Shown here: positions 54,771 to 64,000 of the stretch, piece after piece
Layout: each line of letters starts with the position of its first letter
Position numbering within the stretch: position 1 is the stretch's first letter
NCBI RefSeq assembly: GCF_026410195.1
Contig: NZ_JAPMLM010000057.1
Location: 1-64,000, forward strand
Direction: 5' to 3'
DNA: 64,000 bases
Origin: Xanthomarina sp. F2636L
GTDB taxonomy: Bacteria > Bacteroidota > Bacteroidia > Flavobacteriales > Flavobacteriaceae
The notes under the pieces: model-generated
The model's database searches: none
The model's input: the letters and a program-made list of their open reading frames with translations, nothing else
Told to the model about the DNA's origin: nothing
Translations under genes and position numbers: made by a program

Positions 54771-55292
54771 ATGCAAATACTAGGAATAAGTTCAAGAATC
54801 AATCATCCAGAGTTTGGCAAAGGCGTTGTCACCAATGTAACTTCTAAACACTATTGGGTGACTTTTATTGAAAGTGGTTTAGAAACCATTGATATTGATT
54901 CAGAGTTTGAAATTATTGAAGCAGCCGAAGACGATGTAGACACCGTGAGTTTCGCCGAAGTTGAAAGTAGTTTGGTACAGATTTTAAAACGTTGGAGCGA
55001 TGTATCAGAAGTGGTACATATTGCAGATAAATGGAAAGGTGGAAAACTAATTTTTCAACCAGGAGACACAAATTTAAAGTCTAGCGAAATACCAATTGAT
55101 ACGTTTTTCCATAAAATTACCATGGTTCGGGATAGACTGCGTGTCATGGAGCAAAAAATTAACTCTAGTAACCTTAACGAACAAGAAAAAATAGATTTGC
55201 AGCAATATATAACTAGAAGTTACGGCAGTTTAACAACGTTTAATGTATTGTTTAAGTTGAAGGAACAACAATTTGTTGGGCAGAAGAAATAA
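54771..55292 (+). CDS. Conserved hypothetical protein
   Basis: The 173-residue soluble protein starts QILGISSRINHPEFGKGVV and YWVTFIESGLETIDI, a pattern like the C-terminal Tudor-like part of UvrD (HPKFGKGVV---EG) that may bind nucleic acid or a partner protein. The rest is helical with a WKGGKLIFQPGDTNLKSSEIP segment and a C-terminal FNVLFKLKEQQF. I do not know a family name; it appears to be a Flavobacteriia core protein. Confidence 0.75.
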   Translation: MQILGISSRINHPEFGKGVVTNVTSKHYWVTFIESGLETIDIDSEFEIIEAAEDDVDTVSFAEVESSLVQILKRWSDVSEVVHIADKWKGGKLIFQPGDTNLKSSEIPIDTFFHKITMVRDRLRVMEQKINSSNLNEQEKIDLQQYITRSYGSLTTFNVLFKLKEQQFVGQKK

Positions 55293-55372
55293 GTTTTCAG
55301 TATCAGTTTTCAGACTATTTCTGTTTTACTCACAGAACACCAAACTCGAGTCTTGAACCTCAAACATTAAGA

Positions 55373-56095
55373 TTATTCTCGTCCAATAATATGATCAATT
55401 TCCAAACCAAAGAGAAGCATTTTATGAAAGGTTGGGAGTTGTGCACCACTTTCGGTGGTTGTCCAATTGGACCAAGAGGCTTCCAAACCTCCTATAGGTA
55501 GAATATCCACCCACATTCTAAAACTTTTGGGCTTGCCATTGTCTTTAAAATACCATAAATACGAGTCGCCTGGAGTAGAACCTCCGGTTGTGTAGGTTAC
55601 CAATAAGGCTTCTTCACCATTTTTGGTAGTTACTACACTTCTTTCTGCACCTTTATCAAAAACTTTATATGGAGCCACCAGCCAAAAGGAATCGTTATTA
55701 AAATAGCTAAGGGCTGTTTTAATTAGTTCGTCAGCCTTTTCGTCATGAACTCTAAAGCTATGTACAAAGGCTTTGCTTTCAGCTGGAGCATTTTGGTTGA
55801 GTTCTACCTTGTAATCTTCCCAATACACCAAACAGGTGTTTTTATCTTTTTGCCATTCATAATGACGTCTTTTTTTAAAAGTCCATTCTATATAGTTTGT
55901 ATTCTTATAGGCTTCATAATTTAAAGCGTCAAGCATTTTAATGGCAAGTGCATCTGCCTGTTCTCCTTGCGTTCCTATGGGAAGTTCTTCGTTGTATTTA
56001 AAATAGACAAAACCATAAAGTAGTAAAGTTGGTAGTGTAAAAAAGACAATAACTCCCACAACTATTTTTAAAATACGTTTTACTTTCTTGGTCAT
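55373..56095 (-). CDS. Membrane-anchored hypothetical protein
   Basis: One N-terminal membrane helix (about residues 9-31, VVGVIVFFTLPTLLLYGFVYF) precedes a 205-residue periplasmic part with Trp/Tyr-rich strands (NYIEWTFKKRRHYEWQK, YLWYFKDNGKPKSFRMWVDILP, GLEASWSNWTTTESGAQLP). This looks like a lipoprotein-carrier-like beta sheet, but no family was recognised. It is 53 bases downstream of the ggt stop on the same strand. Confidence 0.75.
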   Translation of the reverse strand: MTKKVKRILKIVVGVIVFFTLPTLLLYGFVYFKYNEELPIGTQGEQADALAIKMLDALNYEAYKNTNYIEWTFKKRRHYEWQKDKNTCLVYWEDYKVELNQNAPAESKAFVHSFRVHDEKADELIKTALSYFNNDSFWLVAPYKVFDKGAERSVVTTKNGEEALLVTYTTGGSTPGDSYLWYFKDNGKPKSFRMWVDILPIGGLEASWSNWTTTESGAQLPTFHKMLLFGLEIDHIIGRE

Positions 56096-56148
56096 CTTTT
56101 TTGGTTGGGTTACTTTGTAAATATATTAACTCTTTAAATGTAAAACAA

Positions 56149-57876
56149 TTAAAAACCAACAGCCGTATCATCTCCACGTTTATCGGCACCACCTTCCAGA
56201 GTGCCATCGTCTAAAACTAAAATACCATCTACAATGCCAATAATTGGCGAATGCTTTTCGTTAATCTTATAGCCTTTTTCTGTTAGTTTTTTTATCAAAT
56301 CATTGTCAAAAACATGGGGTTCCATTCTAATTTCATCTGGGAGCCATTGATGATGAAAACGAGGTGCATTTACAGCTTCTTGCATGCTCATATTAAATTC
56401 TTCAACATTTAAAATGGTTTGCAACACCGAAGTGATGATGGTTGAGCCTCCGGGAGTTCCAACCGACATGAAGAGCTTGCCGTTTTTCTCTACAAGTGTT
56501 GGTGTCATAGCACTTAGCATACGTTTCTCTGGAGCAATGCTGTTGGCTTCGGCACCAATTAAACCATAGACATTTGGTACGCCTGGTTTGCTGCTAAAAT
56601 CGTCCATTTCGTTATTTAAAAAGAAACCAAGTTCATCTATATATAACTTAGAACCATAACCACTGTTTATGGTTGTTGTAACCGCGATGGCGTTTCCATA
56701 TTGATCTACAATAGAGTAGTGGGTAGTTTCTGTGCTTTCCTTAGCATAGGAAGAACTTTCATGTTCCATATTATAACCTTTAAAAGTACCATGAGAAATA
56801 CTACTCGAGGGTGTTGCTTTTTCAAATGAAAAATTGCTCATTCTTCTTTCTAAGTAACTTTTACTTAAAAGGGAATCTGTTGGAATATCTACAAAATCCG
56901 GATCTCCAAGAAAATAACTTCTATCGGCATAAGTTCTTCGTTCGGCTTCGGTAATTACCTGAATAGTTTTTAAAGAATTATGACCATATTCTTTTAATGG
57001 AAAAGGTTCTATTTGTTTCATAATTTGAGCTAAACAAATACCCCCACTTGAAGGAGGCGACATGGAAATTATGTTTAAATCCTTGTATTTAAATTTAATG
57101 GGATCTCGCCATACAGCTTCATATTTTTGCATGTCGTTCATACTAATTATTCCACCTTTTTCCGATAGGAAGTCAACGAGTTTCTGAGCTGTTTCACCTT
57201 TATAGAATTCGTTTTTACCATAATTAGCTATACGTGTCAGCGTTTTTGCTAAGGCTATATTTTTAAGTGTGTCTCCAGCTTTTTTGTTTTTAGAAAAGAT
57301 AAGCTCTTTACCATTTACAACCCTAAAAATACTGTCGTAACTATGAAATCTATGTTCCTGTTTTTTAGTTATTACAAAACCGTTATTTGCAAGATTTATC
57401 ACAGGTTGTAAAACCTCCTGAACAGATAGTTTTCCAAATTTTTCCTGTGCAGCAAAAATTCCAGCTACCGTTCCAGGAACTCCAACTGAAAACTCTCCAA
57501 TCAAACTTTTGTTTTCAATGATATTTCCCAAGGAATCTAAATACATGTTTTTGGTAGCAGCCAAGGGTGCTTTTTCTCTATAGTCTAAGGCTCCAGTTTC
57601 GCCTGTATTCATTCTGTAGACCATAAACCCTCCTCCTCCAAGATTACCAGCATAAGGGTAACAAACTGCTAAAGCCATTTCTGTGGCCATCATGGCATCA
57701 AAGACGTTGCCTCCTTTTTCCAAAATGTCGCTTCCAATTTTAGACGCTTCTTTTCTGGCAGAAACAACCATGGCTTTTTGTGTGATGAGCCCACGTTGAA
57801 TAGGCGTTTCTTTAGTAGTTGTTTTACATGAAAGAAAACAGCCTATGATAAAAATGATTAGTATTTTAATTTTCAT
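56149..57876 (-). CDS. ggt: Gamma-glutamyltransferase (lipoprotein)
   Basis: The 575-residue precursor has a lipobox (CFLSCKTTT), an N-terminal large-subunit region (GGNVFDAMMATEMALAVCYP, GGGGFMVYRMNTGETGALDYREKAP with the substrate Arg), and the autoprocessing nucleophile Thr385 (ESTETTHYSIVD), followed by the small subunit with the GG-loop near 476. Maturation should cut before Thr385. It hydrolyses glutathione and other gamma-glutamyl peptides in the periplasm. Its ATG overlaps the stop of the ACP phosphodiesterase gene by 4 bases. Confidence 0.95.
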   Translation of the reverse strand: MKIKILIIFIIGCFLSCKTTTKETPIQRGLITQKAMVVSARKEASKIGSDILEKGGNVFDAMMATEMALAVCYPYAGNLGGGGFMVYRMNTGETGALDYREKAPLAATKNMYLDSLGNIIENKSLIGEFSVGVPGTVAGIFAAQEKFGKLSVQEVLQPVINLANNGFVITKKQEHRFHSYDSIFRVVNGKELIFSKNKKAGDTLKNIALAKTLTRIANYGKNEFYKGETAQKLVDFLSEKGGIISMNDMQKYEAVWRDPIKFKYKDLNIISMSPPSSGGICLAQIMKQIEPFPLKEYGHNSLKTIQVITEAERRTYADRSYFLGDPDFVDIPTDSLLSKSYLERRMSNFSFEKATPSSSISHGTFKGYNMEHESSSYAKESTETTHYSIVDQYGNAIAVTTTINSGYGSKLYIDELGFFLNNEMDDFSSKPGVPNVYGLIGAEANSIAPEKRMLSAMTPTLVEKNGKLFMSVGTPGGSTIITSVLQTILNVEEFNMSMQEAVNAPRFHHQWLPDEIRMEPHVFDNDLIKKLTEKGYKINEKHSPIIGIVDGILVLDDGTLEGGADKRGDDTAVGF

Positions 57877-58481
57877 AATTGTTCGGAAAATTTATCAGTT
57901 ATTTCTTGTCTCTTTAAATTAGCGAAGCTTATTAATTCTTTAAAAAAAAGTGTAAATTCTTCTTCAAACTCTTTGTAATATTGCTTTAGTTCTACGGTAG
58001 CCTTGTTCATCCCGGATATAAATTTTGTTCGTCGGTTCATCCCTTCTAATACGCTTTGTATCCCTTCAATACTTGCATAATTTAGCAACCAATTTCCAGA
58101 AATCATATAAGGCATCATGTGTAGTGTTCTTTCTGGGAGAATTTCGAAATGTTTTTTAGTTATTTCATAAAAATTTTGAACATATATATCTAATGGTATT
58201 TCAGAATAATTTGACCAGTTTTTTGCTAAAAAATGATCGTAAAAAATATCTACAATCACCCCGCTATAATGGCTATAATTCTTATGAAGTCTTTTGGTAC
58301 TTTGCCTTACAATTGGATGTGCATCTGTAAACGTATCAATTTCCCGATGTAGCAAAATACCAATCTGTACGTCTTTAGGATAGGTTTTATATTTATTTCC
58401 TCTGATTCCATCGGCCATAAAGTTGCCCATAGTTACAAGTTCGTTATTTCCAGATAGGTAGATATGTGCAAGAAAATTCAT
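57873..58481 (-). CDS. ACP phosphodiesterase-like protein
   Basis: The 202-residue protein fits AcpH: MNFLAHIYLSG, MGNFMADGIRGN (a metal-Asp motif), LHREIDTFTDAHP, VIVDIFYDHFLAKNW and MPYMISGNWLLNYAS. AcpH removes 4'-phosphopantetheine from holo-acyl carrier protein using a metal. It is soluble. The 4-base overlap with the ggt gene implies coupled translation, though no shared pathway is obvious. It diverges from glmM. Confidence 0.9.
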   Translation of the reverse strand: MNFLAHIYLSGNNELVTMGNFMADGIRGNKYKTYPKDVQIGILLHREIDTFTDAHPIVRQSTKRLHKNYSHYSGVIVDIFYDHFLAKNWSNYSEIPLDIYVQNFYEITKKHFEILPERTLHMMPYMISGNWLLNYASIEGIQSVLEGMNRRTKFISGMNKATVELKQYYKEFEEEFTLFFKELISFANLKRQEITDKFSEQL

Positions 58482-58539
58482 TCTGTGAATTTACAAATTA
58501 CTCCTGAGGTTTTACAATTAGATTTACAATTTGTAATTG

Positions 58540-58547
58540 TATATTTG
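58540..58547 (+). promoter_or_regulatory. -7 box (TATATTTG) of glmM
   Basis: TATATTTG matches TAnnTTTG exactly and lies 22 bases ahead of the glmM ATG. No clear -33 TTG at 19-21 bases. Confidence 0.45.
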
Positions 58548-58569
58548 TTTAAATTAATATAAACTATTT

Positions 58570-59952
58570 ATGACATTAATAAAATCTATATCAGGAATTC
58601 GTGGAACTATTGGAGGCGATGTAGGAGAGAATTTAACGCCAATTGATGCGGTTAAATTTGCTTCGGCCTATGGCATTTGGCTAAAACAACAACGTAATAA
58701 AAAAAACTACAGAGTTGTGGTTGGACGTGATGCTAGAATTTCAGGAGAAATGATACAGAATTTAGTGATGAATACGCTGGTAGGTTTGGGAATTCATGTT
58801 ATTGATTTAGGGCTTTCAACTACGCCAACTGTAGAGATTGCTGTACCCATGGAACATGCAGATGGTGGGATTATTTTAACAGCCAGTCATAATCCTAAAC
58901 AATGGAATGCTCTAAAACTTTTAAATGCGAAGGGCGAATTCCTAAATGGTGAAGAAGGAGCTAAAATTTTAGAAATTGCTGAAAGTGGTAGCATGTCGTT
59001 TTCTGATGTGGATAGTTTAGGTAGAATTTCTAAAAATGAAGCTTATATCGACATTCATATAGATGAGGTCTTGAACCTAAAACTAGTAAATAAAGAAGCT
59101 ATTGAAGCAGCCGATTTTAAAGTGGTTGTAGATGGTGTAAATTCCACGGGAGGAATTGCAATTCCTTTATTATTGGACAGGTTAGGGGTGGAAGCTGTTA
59201 AATTGTATTGTGAACCTACCGGACACTTTCCTCATAATCCTGAACCTCTAAAAGAACATTTAACAGATCTATCTGAAGCTGTAGTAAAAGAACGTGCCGA
59301 TTTTGGAATAGTAGTAGATCCAGATGTAGATAGATTGGCTTTTATGGACGAAAAAGGCGAGATGTTTGGCGAAGAATATACTCTTGTGGCTTGTGCAGAT
59401 TATGTGCTAAGTAAAACCCCGGGAAATACAGTTAGTAATATGAGTTCCACAAGAGCTTTAAGAGATATTACCGAAAAACATGGAGGAACTTACGAAGCTA
59501 GCGCCGTGGGCGAAGTGAATGTGGTTGAGTTAATGAAAAAAAATAACGCTGTAATTGGTGGCGAAGGCAATGGAGGAATTATTTATCCGGATTCTCATTA
59601 TGGACGGGATGCGTTGGTTGGAGTTGCTTTGTTTTTAAGTTTATTGGCTGAAAAACAAATGAAAGTAAGCGAATTGAGAGTGAGTTATCCAAGTTATTTT
59701 ATGAGTAAGAAAAAAATAGAATTAACACCAGATTTGGATGTAGATGCTATTTTAAAGCAAATGGAAGCAAAATATGCTCATGAAACTTTAACGACTATTG
59801 ATGGTGTGAAAATTGATTTTGCTAATAGTTGGGTGCATTTACGTAAAAGTAATACAGAGCCCATTATTAGAGTGTATACGGAAGCGCCAACCCAAAAGGA
59901 AGCAGATGAATTAGCAGATAAGATAATTGCTGAGATTAATTCAATTTCTTAA
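58570..59952 (+). CDS. glmM: Phosphoglucosamine mutase
   Basis: The 460-residue enzyme has the phosphohexomutase motifs: IRGTIGGDVGENLTP, the phosphoserine Ser106 in TASHNPKQWNALK, the metal-loop DPDVDRLAFMDEKGE near residue 255, GGEGNGGI and the C-terminal phosphate-binding RKSNTEPIIRVYTEA. It converts glucosamine 6-phosphate to 1-phosphate for UDP-GlcNAc and so for peptidoglycan and LPS. Its single-gene unit is transcribed rightwards. Confidence 0.95.
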   Translation: MTLIKSISGIRGTIGGDVGENLTPIDAVKFASAYGIWLKQQRNKKNYRVVVGRDARISGEMIQNLVMNTLVGLGIHVIDLGLSTTPTVEIAVPMEHADGGIILTASHNPKQWNALKLLNAKGEFLNGEEGAKILEIAESGSMSFSDVDSLGRISKNEAYIDIHIDEVLNLKLVNKEAIEAADFKVVVDGVNSTGGIAIPLLLDRLGVEAVKLYCEPTGHFPHNPEPLKEHLTDLSEAVVKERADFGIVVDPDVDRLAFMDEKGEMFGEEYTLVACADYVLSKTPGNTVSNMSSTRALRDITEKHGGTYEASAVGEVNVVELMKKNNAVIGGEGNGGIIYPDSHYGRDALVGVALFLSLLAEKQMKVSELRVSYPSYFMSKKKIELTPDLDVDAILKQMEAKYAHETLTTIDGVKIDFANSWVHLRKSNTEPIIRVYTEAPTQKEADELADKIIAEINSIS

Positions 59953-60059
59953 TAAAGTAATTTATACAAACTTCCTTATTTGTTTGATGAGTCAAATAAG
60001 AATTGCTTCAAAAATTAAGGTTTAATCTTAATAACAAACATTTATAGAGCATACACATT

Positions 60060-60950
60060 TTACTTATAGCTCTCAGGCACTTTATCTCTGTGTTTCCAGC
60101 GTTTATGTGTCCAAAGGTAAAATTCTGGAGCTTCATTAATTTGTGCTTCTACCAATTTTATAAATTGATCTGTAATTTCGTAATCTGGATAATCTTTTGG
60201 ATTGTAAGCAATGGTTTTAAAAGAGGTTTCATAATATCCACGCTTTAATTTTTTTACACCGAAAAATACGACCGACATATCTATTTTTTTTGCTAACATC
60301 TCAGCACCTGTGTGCACAGGAACAGTTATACCCATAAATTTATTCCAATGAAAGGCTTTATCGTGTTTTGGGGATTGATCTGATACAAAACCACAGACGG
60401 TAACTTTGCCTTCTTTTTTTGCTTGTAAGAGTACAGAAATACTTTCTTTTGTGGTTATTAAGTGACTATTATATTTAGCGCGAATCCGTTTAACCAGTCG
60501 ATCAAAATATTTGTTGGCAAGGCGTTTATAGATGGCATATCCTTTAACATTCATATAGGTTTGAAGGATAAAAATCCACTCCCAACTTCCATAGTGTGCG
60601 CACATTAAAGCAATACTTCTGTTTTCTTTTTCAAGCTGTTGTATCAACTCGATATTAGAAAACGTAAAGCGTTTTTTCATCTCTGCTTCTGAGATAGTCA
60701 TAGATTTGATTGATTCTACAATCATATCACATAAGTGATGATAGAATTTTTTGGTGATAATTTTAATTTCTTTTTCAGACTTATCAGGAAAAACAAGATG
60801 TAGATTCTCTTTAACGGTTTTCTTTCTATAGCCTATTATATGGAAGATAAGTATAAAAACTCCATCTGAAAAAAGGTAAAGCAATCTAAATGGAAGTATG
60901 GAAATACCCCATAAAAACGGATAAATTAAAATGTAAGCAAGAAATTGCAT
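60060..60950 (-). CDS. LpxL/HtrB-like lysophospholipid acyltransferase
   Basis: The 296-residue protein has an N-terminal membrane helix and the LPLAT catalytic motif HYGSWEW near residue 118 (His-x4-Glu), plus FVSDQSPKHDKAFHWNKFMG and VHTGAEMLAKK in the acyl-binding region. In Gram-negatives this family adds the secondary acyl chains to lipid A, or acylates related lipids. Lauroyl or myristoyl type cannot be decided. It shares a 63-base divergent promoter region with the rhomboid gene. Confidence 0.93.
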   Translation of the reverse strand: MQFLAYILIYPFLWGISILPFRLLYLFSDGVFILIFHIIGYRKKTVKENLHLVFPDKSEKEIKIITKKFYHHLCDMIVESIKSMTISEAEMKKRFTFSNIELIQQLEKENRSIALMCAHYGSWEWIFILQTYMNVKGYAIYKRLANKYFDRLVKRIRAKYNSHLITTKESISVLLQAKKEGKVTVCGFVSDQSPKHDKAFHWNKFMGITVPVHTGAEMLAKKIDMSVVFFGVKKLKRGYYETSFKTIAYNPKDYPDYEITDQFIKLVEAQINEAPEFYLWTHKRWKHRDKVPESYK

Positions 60951-60974
60951 GAATTAATTTTAGATTTGCAGAAA

Positions 60975-60982
60975 CAAATATA
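60975..60982 (-). promoter_or_regulatory. -7 box (TATATTTG) of the LpxL-like gene
   Basis: On the minus strand TATATTTG lies 24 bases ahead of the acyltransferase ATG. Only a weak -33 region (TTCG) is seen at about 20 bases. A plus-strand TAGATTTG at 60961-60968 may serve the rhomboid gene, 45 bases before its start. Confidence 0.4.
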
Positions 60983-61013
60983 TGTTTTATTTAAAAACTA
61001 ACGAATAGAATTT

Positions 61014-61664
61014 ATGGGCAATTTAAGTCTGGTGTTACTTGTAATAATAGCTGCAAATGCGATTATCTCTTTTAAAGGGTTTAAGGATTTTGCTTTTTTT
61101 GAAAAGTACAAGTTTAATGTAGGAAGTATAAGTAGAGGAGAACAATTTAGAATGTTTAGTTCTGGATTCTTGCATGTGGACATGGCTCATTTGTTTTTTA
61201 ACATGTTTACCTTGTATATTTTTGCTGATATTGTTGTAGCCTATTTAGGCACTTTATATTTTTTAATAATCTATGTTGGAAGTTTGTTATTAGGGAGTTT
61301 GTTATCATTCTATTTTCATAAAAATGAATATCATTATAGTGCAGTAGGAGCAAGTGGTGCCGTAACAGGAATTTTATATTCAGCTATTTTGTTACGCCCA
61401 GATATGAGTCTATATCTCTTTTTTATTCCCATTCCTATTCCTGCATATGTATTTGGGATAGGTTATTTGTTATATTCAATTTATGGGATGAAAAATCAAT
61501 TGGGAAATATTGGACACGATGCCCATTTTGGAGGAGCTATTGGTGGCTATGTCATAACTTTAATCCTGGCTTCATGGTTGTTTAAAGAACACTTATTAAT
61601 GATTGTATTATTAGCTATTCCTATTATACTTTTGTTTGTGCTAAAGAAACTTGGGAAGTTATAA
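61014..61664 (+). CDS. Rhomboid family intramembrane serine protease
   Basis: The 216-residue, six-helix membrane protein has the rhomboid catalytic Ser in GASGAVTGILY near residue 115 and His in GHDAHFGGAIGGY near 165, with the N-terminal SRGEQFRMFSSGFLHVDMAHLFFNM (the H----N motif). It cleaves membrane helices; targets are unknown. It is ended by a perfect palindrome that also serves the convergent TlpA-like gene. Confidence 0.95.
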   Translation: MGNLSLVLLVIIAANAIISFKGFKDFAFFEKYKFNVGSISRGEQFRMFSSGFLHVDMAHLFFNMFTLYIFADIVVAYLGTLYFLIIYVGSLLLGSLLSFYFHKNEYHYSAVGASGAVTGILYSAILLRPDMSLYLFFIPIPIPAYVFGIGYLLYSIYGMKNQLGNIGHDAHFGGAIGGYVITLILASWLFKEHLLMIVLLAIPIILLFVLKKLGKL

Positions 61665-61668
61665 AAAC

Positions 61669-61702
61669 AACAAAGCCTTTCAAAATTTTGAAAGGCTTTG
61701 TT
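61669..61702. terminator. Perfect bidirectional terminator
   Basis: A perfect 34-base palindrome, centred at 61685/61686 with arms AACAAAGCCTTTC and GAAAGGCTTTGTT, lies between the convergent rhomboid and TlpA-like genes, with A/T-rich flanks on both sides. Confidence 0.9.
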
Positions 61703-61720
61703 AAACTAATACATTTGTTT

Positions 61721-62848
61721 TTAATTTAAAAGCTCAGCAATTTTAGCTTCTAAAGCATTGCCTCTTAAATTTTTAGCTACAATAACTCCTTGGCTGTCCA
61801 AAATATAGGTAGCAGGAATAGATTGAATGCTATATAATTTAGCTATAGGATCGTTAAAGTAGTTTAAATTTGATACTTGGTGCCAAGTAAGATTGTCTTT
61901 TTTAATAGCCTCTACCCAAGCTCCTTTGGCATCTTTCTGGTTAGGAGTCCCATCTAGAGACACGCCAATAATTTCAAGACCTTTATCGTGATATTTCTCA
62001 TAGACTTTTACAACGTTTGGATTTTCTTTTCTACAAGGTCCACACCAGGCAGCCCAAAAATCAATAATAGTTACTTTTCCTTTAATATCTTCTAAACTCA
62101 CTAATTTACCTTCTGGATTAGGAGCCGAGAAGTTTGGAGCCATACTACCAATATCGGTTGTTGCTTTTGTAAGATTTTCACTAATTGCTTTTCCAAATTT
62201 ACTAGAAATAACTTCTTGAGAAAACGTGTTAAATATGTTTTCAGCTTCTGTTTTGTTAATTCCTTTTGCTAAAAGAATGTTTACAAGAATAGCAGCGCTG
62301 GTAACCAAATCTGTATTGTTTTTAACCAGTTCCAAATGCTTGGCATGAGTTTCTTCTATTATTTTGGTAAATTCCGACTTTATTTGGTCCATTTTCACGG
62401 TGTCTCCTTTGCTGTTAGCAGTTTTATATTGTTGACCAAATTGGGCATTTTTCATTTTTAAATCCTCGGAGTCTTCTTGATATATTTTTAATAAATCGTT
62501 TTCTTTACTACCAGTTATTACAGATTTTTCAATTTTGTCTGAATTAAGCTTGATTGAGACCTCTTCATTTTTCAGCATAATAGGCATAAACCCTGGAATA
62601 CCATCGACTGCTAAGTAGTAAAGGTCTGTAGCTTCTACCTTTCCTTTTAAGTTTAATGCGCCATTTTCTATGGTAGTTGAATCTAAAACAACTTCTTTAT
62701 TGGTATTAAGACTAATTAATTTTACTTTCTTATTGTTATTGGACGCATCGATTTCACCTTTAATGATAAAGCCATCATAAGCAGGTTCATCTTTGCAAGA
62801 AAATAACGTGATTAGAATAAGTAAAAGTGTAATCTGGTTTCGTAACAT
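61721..62848 (-). CDS. TlpA-like disulfide reductase lipoprotein with DUF4369 domain
   Basis: The 375-residue protein has a lipobox (LITLFSC, Cys18), a DUF4369 domain (about 25-130; FIIKGEIDASNNNKKVKLISL, DSTTIENGALNLKGKV), a helical linker and a C-terminal thioredoxin-like domain with WAAWCGPC near residue 267 and SIQSIPATYIL (cis-Pro). It works as a periplasmic thiol-disulfide oxidoreductase, perhaps in cytochrome c maturation or oxidative repair. It is a single-gene unit. Confidence 0.95.
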   Translation of the reverse strand: MLRNQITLLLILITLFSCKDEPAYDGFIIKGEIDASNNNKKVKLISLNTNKEVVLDSTTIENGALNLKGKVEATDLYYLAVDGIPGFMPIMLKNEEVSIKLNSDKIEKSVITGSKENDLLKIYQEDSEDLKMKNAQFGQQYKTANSKGDTVKMDQIKSEFTKIIEETHAKHLELVKNNTDLVTSAAILVNILLAKGINKTEAENIFNTFSQEVISSKFGKAISENLTKATTDIGSMAPNFSAPNPEGKLVSLEDIKGKVTIIDFWAAWCGPCRKENPNVVKVYEKYHDKGLEIIGVSLDGTPNQKDAKGAWVEAIKKDNLTWHQVSNLNYFNDPIAKLYSIQSIPATYILDSQGVIVAKNLRGNALEAKIAELLN

Positions 62849-62953
62849 GTTTAAATAAATTTAAATTAATTTTTGCAAATATAATAGGATTTAGAAATAT
62901 AATTTGTTAAGAATAGCTTAATAAATAGTCCTGATTTTGTGCTTGTATTTTAG

Positions 62954-62961
62954 TATTTTTG
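62954..62961 (+). promoter_or_regulatory. -7 box (TATTTTTG) of mnmE
   Basis: TATTTTTG matches TAnnTTTG and ends only 4 bases ahead of the mnmE ATG, so the transcript would have almost no leader. The -33 region is unclear. Confidence 0.35.
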
Positions 62962-62965
62962 CAAG

Positions 62966-64000
62966 ATGACACAAAACGATACTATTATAGCTTTGGCCAC
63001 AGCTTCTGGAGCAGGAGCTATTGCTGTTATTCGCTTATCTGGAACTGACGCCATTAGCATAAGTTCTAAATTGTTTAAATCCATACATGGTAAAGATTTA
63101 GAGTCTCAAATAACACATACCATTCATTTAGGTCATATAATGGATGGTAATCGAACCATAGACGAGGTTTTGGTTTCTGTTTTTAAAAACCCGAAATCGT
63201 ACACCGGAGAAGATGTCGTTGAAATTAGCTGTCATGGTTCTGTTTATATTCAACAGGAAATCTTACAACTGTTTTTGCGACATGGCTGTAGAATGGCAGA
63301 TGCTGGTGAATTTACTTTAAGAGCCTTCTTAAACGGGAAATTAGACCTAAGTCAGGCTGAGGCTGTAGCCGATTTAATATCTAGCGATAATGAAGCTTCG
63401 CACCAAATAGCTATGCAACAGATGCGTGGAGGTTTTTCTTCGGAAATTGCTAAACTTCGGGAAGAATTACTAAATTTTGCCTCGCTAATTGAACTGGAAT
63501 TAGACTTTGCAGAAGAAGATGTGGAATTTGCAGATAGAACGCAATTTAAAGAACTTGTAGAGCGTATTACATTAGTTTTAAAAAGACTAATTGATTCTTT
63601 TGCCGTTGGTAATGTGCTTAAAAATGGAATTCCAGTAGCTATTGTTGGAGAACCAAATGTTGGAAAGTCTACGTTGTTAAATGCCTTACTAAATGAAGAA
63701 AGAGCCATAGTTTCTGACGTTGCTGGAACCACGAGAGATACTATTGAAGATGAAATTTCTATAGGAGGTATTGGTTTCCGTTTTATTGATACCGCAGGAA
63801 TTAGAGACACAAAAGATGTGGTTGAAAGTATTGGTATTAAAAAGACTTTTGAAAAAATTGAACAAGCTCAAGTGGTTATTTATTTGTTCGACTCTACTAA
63901 TTTTAAAGCGCAATGTTCGGTTTTTAAAGTAGAGCTGGAAAAAATTAAAAATAAGTATCCATTGAAACCGTTACTAGTTATTGCTAATAAAATAGACAAA
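62966..64000 (+). CDS. mnmE: tRNA modification GTPase MnmE (3' partial)
   Basis: The gene runs past the right edge; 345 codons are visible from the ATG at 62966. The N-terminal folate-binding domain ([54 protein letters not shown]) is followed by the helical domain and the G domain with P-loop GEPNVGKST near residue 226, GTTRDTIED (G2), DTAG (G3) and the start of the N-K-D motif (ANKIDK) at the edge. With MnmG it adds the carboxymethylaminomethyl group to U34 of certain tRNAs. The C-terminal end with the catalytic Cys is outside. Confidence 0.97.
   Translation, partial: MTQNDTIIALATASGAGAIAVIRLSGTDAISISSKLFKSIHGKDLESQITHTIHLGHIMDGNRTIDEVLVSVFKNPKSYTGEDVVEISCHGSVYIQQEILQLFLRHGCRMADAGEFTLRAFLNGKLDLSQAEAVADLISSDNEASHQIAMQQMRGGFSSEIAKLREELLNFASLIELELDFAEEDVEFADRTQFKELVERITLVLKRLIDSFAVGNVLKNGIPVAIVGEPNVGKSTLLNALLNEERAIVSDVAGTTRDTIEDEISIGGIGFRFIDTAGIRDTKDVVESIGIKKTFEKIEQAQVVIYLFDSTNFKAQCSVFKVELEKIKNKYPLKPLLVIANKIDK

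Overview
The window is AT-rich chromosomal DNA from a member of the Bacteroidota, most likely a marine Flavobacteriaceae (inference from gene content; no rRNA or tRNA gene is visible). Pointers are type IX secretion (T9SS) C-terminal sorting domains at 1-504, 49076-50338 and in two gene remnants, a fused alpha/beta E1 2-oxoacid dehydrogenase, a MG2/TonB-plug protein, many short-signal-peptide proteins and lipoproteins, A-rich leaders and TAnnTTTG-type -7 promoter boxes.

Layout. 1-8.6 kb: tail of a T9SS protein, D-aminoacylase-like amidohydrolase, recG, an M1 aminopeptidase directly abutting a patatin-like phospholipase, and a small membrane protein. 8.7-14.3 kb: an apparent operon of a collapsed T9SS gene, an Lgt-like membrane protein and a MopE-like Ca/metal-repeat protein, followed after a strong hairpin by a two-component propeller histidine kinase and its LytTR response regulator. 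14.3-26.8 kb: glutamate synthase-like FMN enzyme, AsmA-like protein, uvrD, lipoprotein esterase, threonylcarbamoyl-AMP synthase, OmpA lipoprotein, GT2, DUF998, an orphan HsdR-N domain protein, holA, cupin, DUF2200. 26.9-29.0 kb: DPP-IV-type S9 peptidase.

29.2-36.2 kb is the accessory part: seven unrelated genes, all on the minus strand, separated by 150-360 bp gaps that carry members of one family of about 90-200 bp imperfect-palindromic elements. Full copies end in TGCCAAC and GTTGGCA, have a central hairpin, and always lie in the same orientation relative to the genes. Another copy, inverted, follows a plus-strand gene at 43.1 kb. The arrangement looks like a gene-cassette array, but no integrase is present and the ends are not the canonical attC core, so the mechanism is unknown. 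One cassette gene carries an in-frame stop that cuts off a TonB-C-like tail.

36.3-50.3 kb: helical hypothetical protein, DoxX, fused E1 dehydrogenase, TPR-AraC regulator divergent from an S41-like protease, MG2/plug protein, a catalytically degenerate M1-like protein fused to a predicted outer-membrane barrel, and a T9SS-exported endonuclease/phosphatase-fold protein. 50.3-64 kb is mostly housekeeping: LOG family protein, a 56-residue membrane protein, uvrA, a T9SS tail remnant, hypothetical proteins, gamma-glutamyltransferase with an ACP phosphodiesterase, glmM, a LpxL-like acyltransferase, rhomboid protease, a TlpA-like lipoprotein, and the start of mnmE, which runs off the right edge.
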